Positions 51,840-60,401 of a stretch of DNA of 64,000 nucleotides are shown here, piece by piece (positions within the stretch are counted from its first letter, which is position 1; each line of letters starts with the position of its first letter). Source of the DNA: Mariprofundus sp. GTDB lineage: Bacteria > Pseudomonadota > Zetaproteobacteria > Mariprofundales > Mariprofundaceae. Position numbers and translations under genes: made by a program. The DNA lies in NCBI GenBank assembly GCA_021772775.1, contig JAJFLH010000034.1:110566-174565 (forward strand), given 5' to 3'. The notes beneath the pieces are model-generated. The model ran no database searches, was not told the origin of the DNA, and worked only from the letters and a program-made list of their open reading frames with translations.

Positions 51840-52628
51840 TTACCTCCTAACGTTGTTGGCGGTCTGCAGCATCTCATCGGATGCCTGAATCGCCTTCGAA
51901 TTCATTTCATAAGAGCGCTGTGCCGCAATCAGATTCACCATCTCTTCAACCATGTTCACATTGGACATCTCCAACATACCCTGACCAATCGAGCCCAAGC
52001 CATTTGCAGCAGGATTACCAATAATCGCTTCACCGGATGAATTACTGGTTTGAAACATATTAGAGCCCATATGCATGAGGCCGGAAGGATTGATAAAGTC
52101 AGCAATTTGAATCTGTCCCAATATAGACTGAATAGCACCCGGCTGTATCACAGAGACAGTACCGTCAGGAGATACCTGTACGGTTTGAGCATCAGCAGGA
52201 ATAGTGATACCTGGCTGAACCAGATCACCATTTTGAGTCACCAATTGCCCGGTTGAATCAAGACTGAATTTACCATCACGGGTATAACCGGTGTCTCCAT
52301 TAGGCAGTTGAATCTGAAAAAAACCTCGACCCTGAATAGTTAGGTCAAACTGATTTGTTGTCTGCTGAAAACTTCCTTCGGTAAAAATACTATCCACTCC
52401 AGCTGTTTTCACGCCCAGGCCAATCTGAATGCCCGTTGGCAACTGCGTACCTGCTGAGCTTGCCTCTGAACCTGGTGATTTAACCTGTTGGTACATCAGA
52501 TCCTGAAAGTTAGCGCGACCACGCTTAAAACCTGTCGTATTCACATTTGAAATATTATTGGATATCACATCCACATTGAGACTTTGTGCGGCCATACCTG
52601 TTGCAGCCGTCCATAAGGATCGCATCAT
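51840..52628 (-). CDS. flgG: Flagellar distal rod protein FlgG
   Basis: A 262-residue rod protein. The N-terminus MRSLWTAATGMAAQSLNVDV and NISNVNTTGFKRGRANFQDL are FlgG signatures, and the C-terminus has SNVNMVEEMVNLIAAQRSYE with NSKAIQASDEMLQ. Length matches E. coli FlgG (260). It forms the distal rod across the periplasm. It lies 9 bp after flgF. Confidence 0.96.
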   Translation of the reverse strand: MMRSLWTAATGMAAQSLNVDVISNNISNVNTTGFKRGRANFQDLMYQQVKSPGSEASSAGTQLPTGIQIGLGVKTAGVDSIFTEGSFQQTTNQFDLTIQGRGFFQIQLPNGDTGYTRDGKFSLDSTGQLVTQNGDLVQPGITIPADAQTVQVSPDGTVSVIQPGAIQSILGQIQIADFINPSGLMHMGSNMFQTSNSSGEAIIGNPAANGLGSIGQGMLEMSNVNMVEEMVNLIAAQRSYEMNSKAIQASDEMLQTANNVRR

Positions 52629-52637
52629 AACTAACTC

Positions 52638-53378
52638 CTACTGAACCACACCGACTCGATCATTAAGCAAGCCGGCCTGTTGATTATATTGTTCTACAAT
52701 TTTCATGGTTGATTGATAATTACGCATGGTGTCGATTAAACTGGTCATCGCTAAGATCGAATTGACGTTAGAGTTTTCCAACGAACCCTGATGTACCGAC
52801 ACACTTCTATCTGCTTCAACGATATTATCCGGGGCTGTTTTAATGATCACACCCTCAGCTTTTGTAATGCGGCGTTCATCTTTAAGCATGGATATACCAA
52901 GCTCGGAAACAGGCTTGCCATTAATATAAATTGTACCATTGCTTGTTGCACTCACTTCACCAATTGGCAATATTATGGGAGCACCTGTTTTGGCTAGCAC
53001 TGGCAGATTACTCTGTGTGAGGAGATTACCTTGGGCATCTATTTTGAAATTCCCAGCCCGTGTCAAAGCAACAGAACCATCCTCCATCTGAACACGAAAG
53101 AAACCTTTACCATTGATCGCAAAATCAAAATCGCCACCGCTCTGATGAATCGAGCCGGCCTGAGTGCTGACATATTGTTTATTCATAGACAGGAATGCGG
53201 CTGAAGTTTGACTCGGTGCACCTTCGCGTCCCATCTCATTAGAGAATTTCGACGCAAAAGACGAGCGATCTTCCATGTAACCTACGGTATTGGCATTGGC
53301 GAGATTATTGCTGATTGTATCCAGCTTATTCTGCGCCATTTCACCTGCCACACCGGCCATTAAGAAACCTAGTTGCAT
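52638..53378 (-). CDS. flgF: Flagellar proximal rod protein FlgF
   Basis: A 246-residue rod protein: DTISNNLANANTVGYMEDRS near the start and NVNSILAMTSLIDTMRNYQS near the end, with the internal FlgF/FlgG repeat VALTRAGNFKIDAQGNLLTQ. It is the first gene of the minus-strand flagellar block, with AGGAG 7 bases before the ATG and a sigma-54 promoter about 40 bp upstream. Other rod genes (flgB, C) and hook genes (flgD, E) are not in the window. Confidence 0.95.
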   Translation of the reverse strand: MQLGFLMAGVAGEMAQNKLDTISNNLANANTVGYMEDRSSFASKFSNEMGREGAPSQTSAAFLSMNKQYVSTQAGSIHQSGGDFDFAINGKGFFRVQMEDGSVALTRAGNFKIDAQGNLLTQSNLPVLAKTGAPIILPIGEVSATSNGTIYINGKPVSELGISMLKDERRITKAEGVIIKTAPDNIVEADRSVSVHQGSLENSNVNSILAMTSLIDTMRNYQSTMKIVEQYNQQAGLLNDRVGVVQ

Positions 53379-53415
53379 AATATTCTCCTGAACTTGTGTT
53401 TGCCTGCTCTTACTA

Positions 53416-53433
53416 TTGCAAGATACTTGCCAG
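53416..53433 (-). promoter_or_regulatory. Sigma-54 (RpoN) promoter of the flgF operon
   Basis: On the minus strand TGGCAAG, four bases, then TTGCA matches the sigma-54 consensus (TGGCACG-N4-TTGCA) with one change and exact GG-to-GC spacing. It ends about 38 bases before the flgF start codon, giving a predicted transcript start near 53406. RpoN control is usual for rod and hook genes in polarly flagellated bacteria. Confidence 0.85.
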
Positions 53434-53591
53434 ATAGAATATAATATTTAGTTGTTATATATCAGAACTTTACAGACACACACAGAGTGGGAATATTTTT
53501 CCGAAGGAATATTTTTCCGCTTTCATCAGGACATTATTTCCGCCCTATCAATACGACAAAAGAAATAAAATAACATCATCAAGACAAAAAA

Positions 53592-53617
53592 ATACCGCCC
53601 CTTCATAGGAGCGGTAT
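53592..53617 (-). terminator. Rho-independent terminator of the cbbQ-cbbO operon
   Basis: ATACCGC pairs with GCGGTAT, extended by two G-C pairs after one mismatch, around a 6-base loop. On the minus strand it is followed by a run of seven T. It lies 22 bases after the cbbO stop and isolates the flagellar operon from readthrough. Confidence 0.88.
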
Positions 53618-53638
53618 CAACAGTTAGCTCAACAGAAC

Positions 53639-55903
53639 TTACTTGGTGAGCGAAATAAACACTTCAGGTAGCTTTTCAGGCAAACGATCAACATGATCGA
53701 TGATGGTATATTGGCTACCAAAGATATCAGCCACATACTCATCCGCCTTTGGATCAAGATTGATGCAGTAGCTATAAACACCATCCTGATCCAGCTCTTT
53801 GACAGCCTGTCTGGCATCTTGAATCAGCAACTGCTCATCATCGACATCAATATCAGCAGGTTCACCATCCGTAAGAATCAACATCAGCTTTTTATCAGCC
53901 TTTTGCCCCTTCAGATAATGGGCCGCATGACGCATCGCACCACCCATACGGGTCGAATAACTCGGCTCTATGGAAGCCAGACGTGATTTCACATCCTCGC
54001 CCCACTCTTCGGCATAACCTTTGATATGGTAAAATCGTACATCATGACGGGTATTCGAATTAAAGCCTGAAATAGCAAATTTATCGCCGACTTGATCAAT
54101 CGTCCAAGCCAGCAGTGAAACAGCTTCTTGAGACAGTTCCAGAATAGTCTGATTACAACCAGCTGCTTTTTCACTCAATGATTGCGATAGATCCAACACC
54201 AGCGAAACTGCCACATTTCTACCATCAGTTTTATGCGACATATTCACGCGAGGATCAGGTGCAGCTCCACCCTTGAAATCAATCAATGAACGAATGGCAA
54301 CATCCAGATCAAGTTCCGAGCCTTCTTCCTGATAACGCACCCGAACCCGATCCTGTGGTTTAAGCATGTCCAAAATAGCTTTCAGACGCTTGGCTGTCGC
54401 ACTATTCTTGGCCAATAGGTTATCAATAACGGCTGCATTGCCGCGTGGCTGCAGTGCTTCATATACACTCACCCAGTCCGGCCGATAGTGCTGCGCATTA
54501 TAATCCCATTCGTGATAATGACGCGGTGGCAATCCATCCACCTCATCCTCATTCTGACGTTTATCAAGGTGCTCAAACGTAGTCTCTTCATCATCACCCT
54601 GTTCAATATAAATCCACAAATGACGGTTATCATCACGATAATCCACTTCTGTATTGTCGAAGTAGGTATCCGGCAAGGCGTCTGTCTGCCTGCGGGTTCG
54701 CCCAATAAAGGAGAGTGCAATCATAGCCATATCTTCACTCTTGGACCCATCTCTCTCCATCTCAGCAAAGAAACGACCGACAAACTCACGAACATCTTCA
54801 TTCTCATACTGATAATCGGGATCAAGAATCGCTCTTGAAACCATCGCCAGACGCAAATTAATCAGGGAAGTATTTTCCAACTCCAAAGCCTTTTCATCAG
54901 GAATTGGATGCAGGGCAAGGAAGATTTTTTTCAAACCAGGAAAACGTTGTATGGCCAGATACTCAACACGAGAATCCTCAAACGTTTCAACAGATAGGCG
55001 CTGAAATGGACTCCAGTTATCAACAACCATTTTCTGGCTCCAACGACGGTGCGCAGCCATATGCGCCAGCGTAGCACGATAACGATTAATACCAGACACA
55101 CCGCGATCATCGTCATACACATCAGGCAAACGTATGCCATAATCATCGTAATATGGCATGGGTTTACGTAACTCATCAAAAATCAACGAGTACGGCACCA
55201 GATAATCCCCGTCCTGCCACAGGCCACGCAAATAGGCATCGAGCTTACGCTCATTATCTATCAACAGTGTACCATGACGCTCACGCTGCATCACCGCATG
55301 TGAATCGGGCGATTGCAGACTAAAGTAGTCCACCTGACGACCTGGATGCGTGCTATAATACTTCACACCATAATCGACCCAGTTTTTATAACCTTCCAAC
55401 GACAGCTCACGCAATAGTATTGGCGACTGTTTTAATAGATCCTGCAAACCGGGGCTGGGAAAGGTCGTGTGATGACCAAGCACAGATACGGATGTCTGAT
55501 CCATCATTTCACGAACAATCTCTATGTACCGTTTAAATAACTCATAACTTCTCAGGCGCCTGGCCACTGCAGCACTGGATTGCAAAAAAGGAACCATCGC
55601 TTTGAAGTTAGTGTGCGTTGACATGTAGTGCGCAAACTCACGCAAATCATCCAATACCGCTTCTTCATCAACCAGACTAGCCACCAACGGTGCTTCTTCC
55701 AGATAGACAAGCAGTGGTTCAGGCCCGCGCCCCATCTTTCCCAGAAAACTGGCATTTTCAATGTAACTGACCACCCCCTGCTGAGATAGTAGTGCCTTGG
55801 CCTCGACCATGCAGTTATCAAAAATTTTATCAGCTTGAGCAAAATTACAGTTCAAGCGCTGCCAATAGACTTTTACATCCATGGCTCTTAGCAATTCATC
55901 CAT
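53639..55903 (-). CDS. cbbO: CbbO-type RuBisCO activation protein (VWA domain)
   Basis: A 754-residue protein of the CbbO/NorD group. The C-terminal von Willebrand A domain has a metal site DLSQSLS (D571), then SGFNSNTRHD and LILTDGEPAD. The long N-terminal part (for example WSPFQRLSVETFEDSRVEYL) is the family-specific region. With the AAA+ ATPase CbbQ it forms a motor that remodels inhibited RuBisCO. NorD in denitrifiers is a relative, but length and partner sequence favour CbbO; no RuBisCO genes are in the window to confirm it. It follows cbbQ by 122 bp and has its own terminator. Confidence 0.87.
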   Translation of the reverse strand: MDELLRAMDVKVYWQRLNCNFAQADKIFDNCMVEAKALLSQQGVVSYIENASFLGKMGRGPEPLLVYLEEAPLVASLVDEEAVLDDLREFAHYMSTHTNFKAMVPFLQSSAAVARRLRSYELFKRYIEIVREMMDQTSVSVLGHHTTFPSPGLQDLLKQSPILLRELSLEGYKNWVDYGVKYYSTHPGRQVDYFSLQSPDSHAVMQRERHGTLLIDNERKLDAYLRGLWQDGDYLVPYSLIFDELRKPMPYYDDYGIRLPDVYDDDRGVSGINRYRATLAHMAAHRRWSQKMVVDNWSPFQRLSVETFEDSRVEYLAIQRFPGLKKIFLALHPIPDEKALELENTSLINLRLAMVSRAILDPDYQYENEDVREFVGRFFAEMERDGSKSEDMAMIALSFIGRTRRQTDALPDTYFDNTEVDYRDDNRHLWIYIEQGDDEETTFEHLDKRQNEDEVDGLPPRHYHEWDYNAQHYRPDWVSVYEALQPRGNAAVIDNLLAKNSATAKRLKAILDMLKPQDRVRVRYQEEGSELDLDVAIRSLIDFKGGAAPDPRVNMSHKTDGRNVAVSLVLDLSQSLSEKAAGCNQTILELSQEAVSLLAWTIDQVGDKFAISGFNSNTRHDVRFYHIKGYAEEWGEDVKSRLASIEPSYSTRMGGAMRHAAHYLKGQKADKKLMLILTDGEPADIDVDDEQLLIQDARQAVKELDQDGVYSYCINLDPKADEYVADIFGSQYTIIDHVDRLPEKLPEVFISLTK

Positions 55904-56025
55904 GATTAATCACCTTGGAGTTGTTATCCCACATGTTTGCAATCCTCTTTCCAACACAATCAGTTCAAATACATTCGCTCAAAAGTCAGCTCAACGTATC
56001 ACTTCAACACATTTGATAAGACTAA

Positions 56026-56832
56026 TTAGCCAAATGTGGCATCAATAGCATGATCCAACGTATCGCGAATATCTACGTCATCAGTAATTGGACGAACAAG
56101 AGCCATGCGGCAAGCTGATCTTGCATCAATACCACCCTTAATCAGGGTTGCTGCATAAGTCAGAAGGCGGGTAGAAATGCCCTCATCTAGGCCATGACCT
56201 TTGAGGTTACGGGCTGTTGCACCAATTTGAACCAATTTAGCCGCCAATTCGGTATCAATACCAGTCTCTTTGGAGACAATATCAGTTTCAACAGCAGCCG
56301 ATGGATAATCAAACTCAAAAGCTGCAAAACGCTGTTTGGTTGATTGTTTAAGATCTTTCATCAAAGTCTGGTAACCTGGGTTATATGAAATCACCAACTG
56401 AAAATCGGGATGTGCAGCTACTAACTCACCTTTTTTATCCAAAGGCAGGGTGCGGCGGTGATCGGTCAGTGGATGAATAACTACTGTTGTATCCTGGCGC
56501 GCTTCCACGATTTCATCCAGATAGCAGATCGCTCCAATGCGGGCGGCTGTGGTCAAGGGCCCATCAAGCCAGCGTGTACCATTAGCATCAAGCAGATAAC
56601 GCCCAACCAGATCTGAGGCGGTCATATCTTCATTACAAGCTACAGTGATTAATGGTTTTCCCAGTTTCCACGCCATGTACTCTACAAAACGAGATTTACC
56701 ACAGCCTGTTGGGCCCTTAACCATGACTGGTAAGCGGGCAGCATAAGCAGCCTCATATAGCTCGATCTCTTCGTCTTGGGCCTGATAAAATGGCTCCTCA
56801 TGAATATTATACTGCTCGGTATCGGTGGTCAT
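56026..56832 (-). CDS. cbbQ: CbbQ-type MoxR AAA+ ATPase (RuBisCO activase motor)
   Basis: A 268-residue AAA+ protein of the CbbQ/NirQ/NorQ group. Walker A is GPTGCGKS (40-47), Walker B is AICYLDEIVEA (101-111), and VISYNPGYQTLMKDLKQSTK followed by QRF is the characteristic pore/sensor region. It assembles as a ring and uses ATP to release tight inhibitors from RuBisCO through CbbO. The paired downstream VWA gene supports the assignment; NorQ would be the alternative if a nitric oxide reductase lay nearby. Confidence 0.9.
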   Translation of the reverse strand: MTTDTEQYNIHEEPFYQAQDEEIELYEAAYAARLPVMVKGPTGCGKSRFVEYMAWKLGKPLITVACNEDMTASDLVGRYLLDANGTRWLDGPLTTAARIGAICYLDEIVEARQDTTVVIHPLTDHRRTLPLDKKGELVAAHPDFQLVISYNPGYQTLMKDLKQSTKQRFAAFEFDYPSAAVETDIVSKETGIDTELAAKLVQIGATARNLKGHGLDEGISTRLLTYAATLIKGGIDARSACRMALVRPITDDVDIRDTLDHAIDATFG

Positions 56833-57116
56833 CGTCTCGCCTCCTGAAATTGTTGGGACTCATACTAACCTCCACGAGAAAAAAATCATGATTATAATAG
56901 TTATGGTTGCCATCAGAATTACTGATCCATTTTGGAAAATAGATCACTTTTCTTAACAAAGACTTCTCCCTGAATTATCTACTGCAAAAGCTTAAAATAG
57001 AGAGAAACTACTTAGGGAACAATAAATATTCATTTATTCAAATAGTTACACGAGTTGGCATTGATTCTGCTTACAAACTCTATTACAAACTTAACAGCTT
57101 TTGGTGGTTATATCTT
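56833..57116. other. Divergent intergenic region between cbbQ and the metal-binding protein gene
   Basis: A 284-bp AT-rich region holding the start-proximal control regions of two divergent operons. I see no convincing Fur, Zur or MntR box, no hairpin and no small gene in it. An AT-rich stretch around 57020-57045 (AATAAATATTCATTTATT) is partly symmetrical and could be an operator. Confidence 0.4.
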
Positions 57117-58046
57117 ATGGCATCTAAACAGACAGTATTGCAATCACGTATGCTATTCATTACCTGCCTATGGGTACTAATGACGTTGATACCCAACCAA
57201 CTACAAAGCAAACCCCTTGTCATCACCACTACCCCCACCCTTGGACAGATAGCTGAAGCAGTCGGAGGCATTGATGTACAGGTACACTCATTAACCCAGG
57301 TAGGCCAGGATCCCAATACCTTCTTCCCCAGACCCAGTCATGTGGAAAAAATTTCAACGGCCAGCCTGCTTTTTTCGGCTGGTTTTGGACTCGAGTCCAC
57401 CTGGTTACCTACATTGATTACATTATCTGCCAATGTAAGTATCGCACCGGGTCAAACAGGTTATTTCAGCGGTGATGATATCATTGAAGCCATCGGTGTA
57501 CCGCGTGGTATGACCAGCGACTCCATGGCGCAATGGTCACCCGATAAAAATCCATATTGGTGGCTCGATCCCGAGCTAGGCATCAAAGTTGCCTTAGCCT
57601 TGGCCATCCGGCTGGGGGAAATCGACCCGGTCAATGCCGAAAACTATCGACTACGCGCACTGGAGTTCACAACCGCCATTGCCAATGAACTGCCTCGTTG
57701 GCGTGATTATATGAATATCCATACCGGTGCGATCATCACCTACCACAACACCTATGTATATTTCATGAAAGCGATGCACATTGAGCTGGCTGGTTTTGTT
57801 GAACCTAAATCCGGTATCGAGCCCTCGACCCGACATTTGAGTAAACTGATTGATATTATTCATCAAAAGAAGGTGAAACTGATTTGGGTGGAACCATATA
57901 ATAGTAGAATTATTGCACGACGTTTAGCCGATGAGGCAGGCATTCGTTTGATGGTGCTACCCGATTCGGTCGAAGGATATGGTTCCGAGGGGTATATCGG
58001 CATGTTCGAAAAAATGGTGGAACGTATCGCGAGGTGGAGCCAATGA
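57117..58046 (+). CDS. TroA/ZnuA-family metal ABC transporter substrate-binding protein with altered ligands
   Basis: A 309-residue periplasmic protein with a signal peptide (to about residue 31) and the cluster A-I fold: TPTLGQIAEAVGG, SLTQVGQDPNTFFPRPS, WWLDPELG, TYHNTYVYFMKA and PDSVEGYGSEGYI. The family normally binds Zn, Mn or Fe with three His (or His plus Glu) and one Asp. Here the first His position is N67 (DPN instead of DPH), and the second is Y147 (NPYWWLDP). H210 and D283 remain. It is therefore a transporter component of uncertain metal, or not a metal carrier at all. Its end overlaps the permease gene by 13 bases. Confidence 0.87.
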   Translation: MASKQTVLQSRMLFITCLWVLMTLIPNQLQSKPLVITTTPTLGQIAEAVGGIDVQVHSLTQVGQDPNTFFPRPSHVEKISTASLLFSAGFGLESTWLPTLITLSANVSIAPGQTGYFSGDDIIEAIGVPRGMTSDSMAQWSPDKNPYWWLDPELGIKVALALAIRLGEIDPVNAENYRLRALEFTTAIANELPRWRDYMNIHTGAIITYHNTYVYFMKAMHIELAGFVEPKSGIEPSTRHLSKLIDIIHQKKVKLIWVEPYNSRIIARRLADEAGIRLMVLPDSVEGYGSEGYIGMFEKMVERIARWSQ

Positions 58047-58840
58047 TTTTATTAACCGTATTAATAGCCACGCTGGTCATTGCCATCAGCCTTCCCGTGC
58101 TTGGACAGCGTGTATTAAAAAGACGCATTGTATTTGTTGATTTGGCTTTGGCTCAGGTCGCAGCCACCGGATATGCCTTAGGCATGGCATTGCAAATGCC
58201 GGGCATACTGATTGCCATCATCACAACAGCTGTCGCAGTAGTGTTAATGGCTTTGATGGATGAAGAGACCAAACTGCCTAAAGAAGCAGTGATGGGTGCC
58301 GTTTATGCCTTCGCAGCCTCTCTCGGCATGATATTGTTATCGCTATTACCCTATGGTGAAGGCCAATTAATGGGGCTCATGTTTGGTAGCATATTGGGCA
58401 TCAACTGGGAAGGCATCGGTATACTCGTCGCTTTCTCAGCCATCGGGCTGGCTCTGGCGCTACCACCACACAGCAATACCTATCATGGCCGCCTGCGTTT
58501 CTACTCCGGGCTATGTCTGATTATTGTTCCGGCCATTCACGCCATCGGTGTCTTGCTGGTATTTGCTTATCTGGTCATGCCAGCCCTCTCAGTATGGCGA
58601 CATGGACACAATGGCCCCGTCTGGCAAGCCACCGCAATAACTGCAGTAGCCAGTATTATTGGCACCCTTGCAGCTCACTTTCTCGACCTCCCCCCTTCTG
58701 CAACGGTCGTATTAACACTTGGAGTTATATCCCTCATCACGGGTATTATTATTCATAGAAAAGTCATTGATAAACCCCGTAGCGAAGAAAAGAGAGCTGA
58801 CGATGAAGAGGAAAACAAGCCAGTGACTCCTTCAATATAA
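58034..58840 (+). CDS. Metal ABC transporter permease (ZnuB/MntB family)
   Basis: A 268-residue inner-membrane permease with about eight helices. VFVDLALAQVAATGYALGMA, GAVYAFAASLGMILLS and AIHAIGVLLVFAYLVMPAL are family motifs (FecCD-like/ABC-3). A charged cytosolic tail (KPRSEEKRADDEEENKP) ends the protein. It starts inside the binding-protein gene, so the two form one unit. No ATP-binding subunit gene follows or precedes it within the window, which is unusual since the three are normally adjacent. Confidence 0.92.
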   Translation: MEPMILLTVLIATLVIAISLPVLGQRVLKRRIVFVDLALAQVAATGYALGMALQMPGILIAIITTAVAVVLMALMDEETKLPKEAVMGAVYAFAASLGMILLSLLPYGEGQLMGLMFGSILGINWEGIGILVAFSAIGLALALPPHSNTYHGRLRFYSGLCLIIVPAIHAIGVLLVFAYLVMPALSVWRHGHNGPVWQATAITAVASIIGTLAAHFLDLPPSATVVLTLGVISLITGIIIHRKVIDKPRSEEKRADDEEENKPVTPSI

Positions 58841-58960
58841 AAATAGGTGACGGTTGCAAGCTTGCACACACTATAACGGCTCATCTTAAGCAACAATCTC
58901 ATTCATATGACCACAACAAAACGGCAAACTACTATCTCTGTATAACGTTTTCTCCTGTTG

Positions 58961-59437
58961 CTAGCATATTGGAGAACTCTTTTTACTTATCTCAAGATCG
59001 CGACTGATGATATCACGCGCGGAAATAATTCCGATCAACTTGCCCGCTTCATCCACAACAAGAATATTATGCGTGTCACCCTTTAAATTGATAAGCATAC
59101 CGGCAACGGCACTGGTCGGCATACTGGCTTTAACTGTGTCAAAATTCTGATCAATCACATCCCTGATCGGATGAGCCCATGCCGCTTTCAAGTTCAAATA
59201 CAGAGATTCAATATCCGGGCCTGATTTCATCACAGCAAGCAGATCACTCGAAACATAATTAGGAACCGAAAAATGCAGAATTGAACGCGCCGTTACAATA
59301 CCAACAGGCCGCCCCTCTTTATCAACAACGGGAAAGTCGTGTAAAGTAGAATTTTGAAACAGATCAATAGCATCTTTAACTGTTGCATCAATACTCAAAC
59401 TCACTATCTCTGCACTCATTACATTGCCAGCAATCAT
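58961..59437 (-). CDS. CBS-domain pair protein
   Basis: A 158-residue protein composed of two CBS motifs: VMSAEIVSLSIDATVKDAID to PVGIVTARSIL, and TVKASMPTSAVAGML to LIGIISARDIISRD. Such pairs bind adenosine nucleotides or related ligands and act as energy or ligand sensors. No partner domain is fused. Start 59437 is set by AGGAGGTG upstream; a longer frame to 59506 exists. It lies downstream of the F0 genes on the same strand, 137 bp from atpF, but a shared function is not shown. Confidence 0.9.
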   Translation of the reverse strand: MIAGNVMSAEIVSLSIDATVKDAIDLFQNSTLHDFPVVDKEGRPVGIVTARSILHFSVPNYVSSDLLAVMKSGPDIESLYLNLKAAWAHPIRDVIDQNFDTVKASMPTSAVAGMLINLKGDTHNILVVDEAGKLIGIISARDIISRDLEISKKSSPIC

Positions 59438-59574
59438 AATGCACCTCCTATTCTGATGATTAAATGTACTATATTTCGCTAACCGTATAAAGGTCTTCCC
59501 ATGCACTAAATCAAGCAGACTCTTTTCATGATAACACTAACCTGGCGAGCTCTTGGGAATACTCAACACCAAGC

Positions 59575-60081
59575 TTATTGAATGCGCTTCTTTTCCACCT
59601 CATCAATCGCCTCATCCAGAATTTTCTGAGCATCCGCCCCTTGAACCTTCTGGTGAATCAACTGTTCGGTCGCTGCAACAATAAGATCGGCAGATTGAGC
59701 TCTGACATCACGAATCGCCTGTTGGCGCATCACCTCAGCATCCTCTCTAAAGCTGCGTTTCTTGACTTCCATCTCAGCTTTCCACTCATCCATAAGCTGC
59801 CTTCGCCGTTCGATAATACGCCTCTCGGATGCATCAAATATCTGCTGTGCTTCTTTTTCAATGTCGGACAGCTTTATAATATATTCGTTTTTCAGGTTAT
59901 CGGCATCCTCATGCCGTTTTCGTGCAGCTTCAATCTCTTCTTCAATCAACTGGGTACGCTCTTGTAGAATCGAAGCGATACGGGGCAATATCCAACGGCT
60001 AAGCACCACAAACAGCACAAGAAAGGAGACAATCGTCCAGAATATCTGTGATGAGAAATATGTAGTATCAAATTGCGGCAT
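59575..60081 (-). CDS. atpF: F0F1 ATP synthase subunit b (b or b' type)
   Basis: A 168-residue protein with one N-terminal membrane helix (IFWTIVSFLVLFVVLSRWIL) and a long charged coiled coil (about 35-168). The start MPQFDTTYFSSQIFW is more typical of the b' (AtpF2/AtpG) subunits than of gamma-proteobacterial b. It forms the stator stalk. CAGGAG lies before the ATG. It is the last gene of the F0 cluster, 29 bp after atpE. Confidence 0.92.
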   Translation of the reverse strand: MPQFDTTYFSSQIFWTIVSFLVLFVVLSRWILPRIASILQERTQLIEEEIEAARKRHEDADNLKNEYIIKLSDIEKEAQQIFDASERRIIERRRQLMDEWKAEMEVKKRSFREDAEVMRQQAIRDVRAQSADLIVAATEQLIHQKVQGADAQKILDEAIDEVEKKRIQ

Positions 60082-60110
60082 GAAACACTCCTGAATGCTT
60101 CAAAATACCT

Positions 60111-60338
60111 CTAACTCTGCCCCATAATAATAAATGCGATAACCAATGCATATAACGCAATAGTTTCAACTAACGCAAAACCAATCCAGGCATATTTTGA
60201 TAGCATCGGCTCAGCTTCTGGCTGCCTTGCCACTGATTCAATCATTTTACTAAAGATCATCCCTATACCAACAGCGGCACCACCCATACCGGCTGCTGCC
60301 AACCCCATACCAATAGGAACCATTGCTGCTGCATCCAT
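60111..60338 (-). CDS. atpE: F0F1 ATP synthase subunit c
   Basis: A 75-residue two-helix proteolipid. Helix 1 contains the glycine-rich GMGLAAAGMGGAAVGIG, the loop is ARQPEAEP, and helix 2 holds the ion-binding Glu in GFALVETIALYAL. The lack of a Gln in helix 1 argues for protons rather than sodium. It forms the rotor ring. AAGGAG lies before the ATG. Confidence 0.95.
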   Translation of the reverse strand: MDAAAMVPIGMGLAAAGMGGAAVGIGMIFSKMIESVARQPEAEPMLSKYAWIGFALVETIALYALVIAFIIMGQS

Positions 60339-60401
60339 AATATTCTCCTTAAGGAAGCGCTGATTTATTCAGCATTTCCGCGCAGACCACGGATGGTCTG
60401 C

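Noticed and set aside
58855..58866. 12-bp palindrome TGCAAGCTTGCA after the permease gene
   Set aside because: It has no loop or T-run to serve as a terminator and lies between convergent genes; a chance HindIII-type palindrome is sufficient.
60111..60338. Sodium-specific c subunit
   Set aside because: ET in helix 2 alone is not enough; helix 1 lacks the Gln of the sodium motif, so a proton type is more likely.
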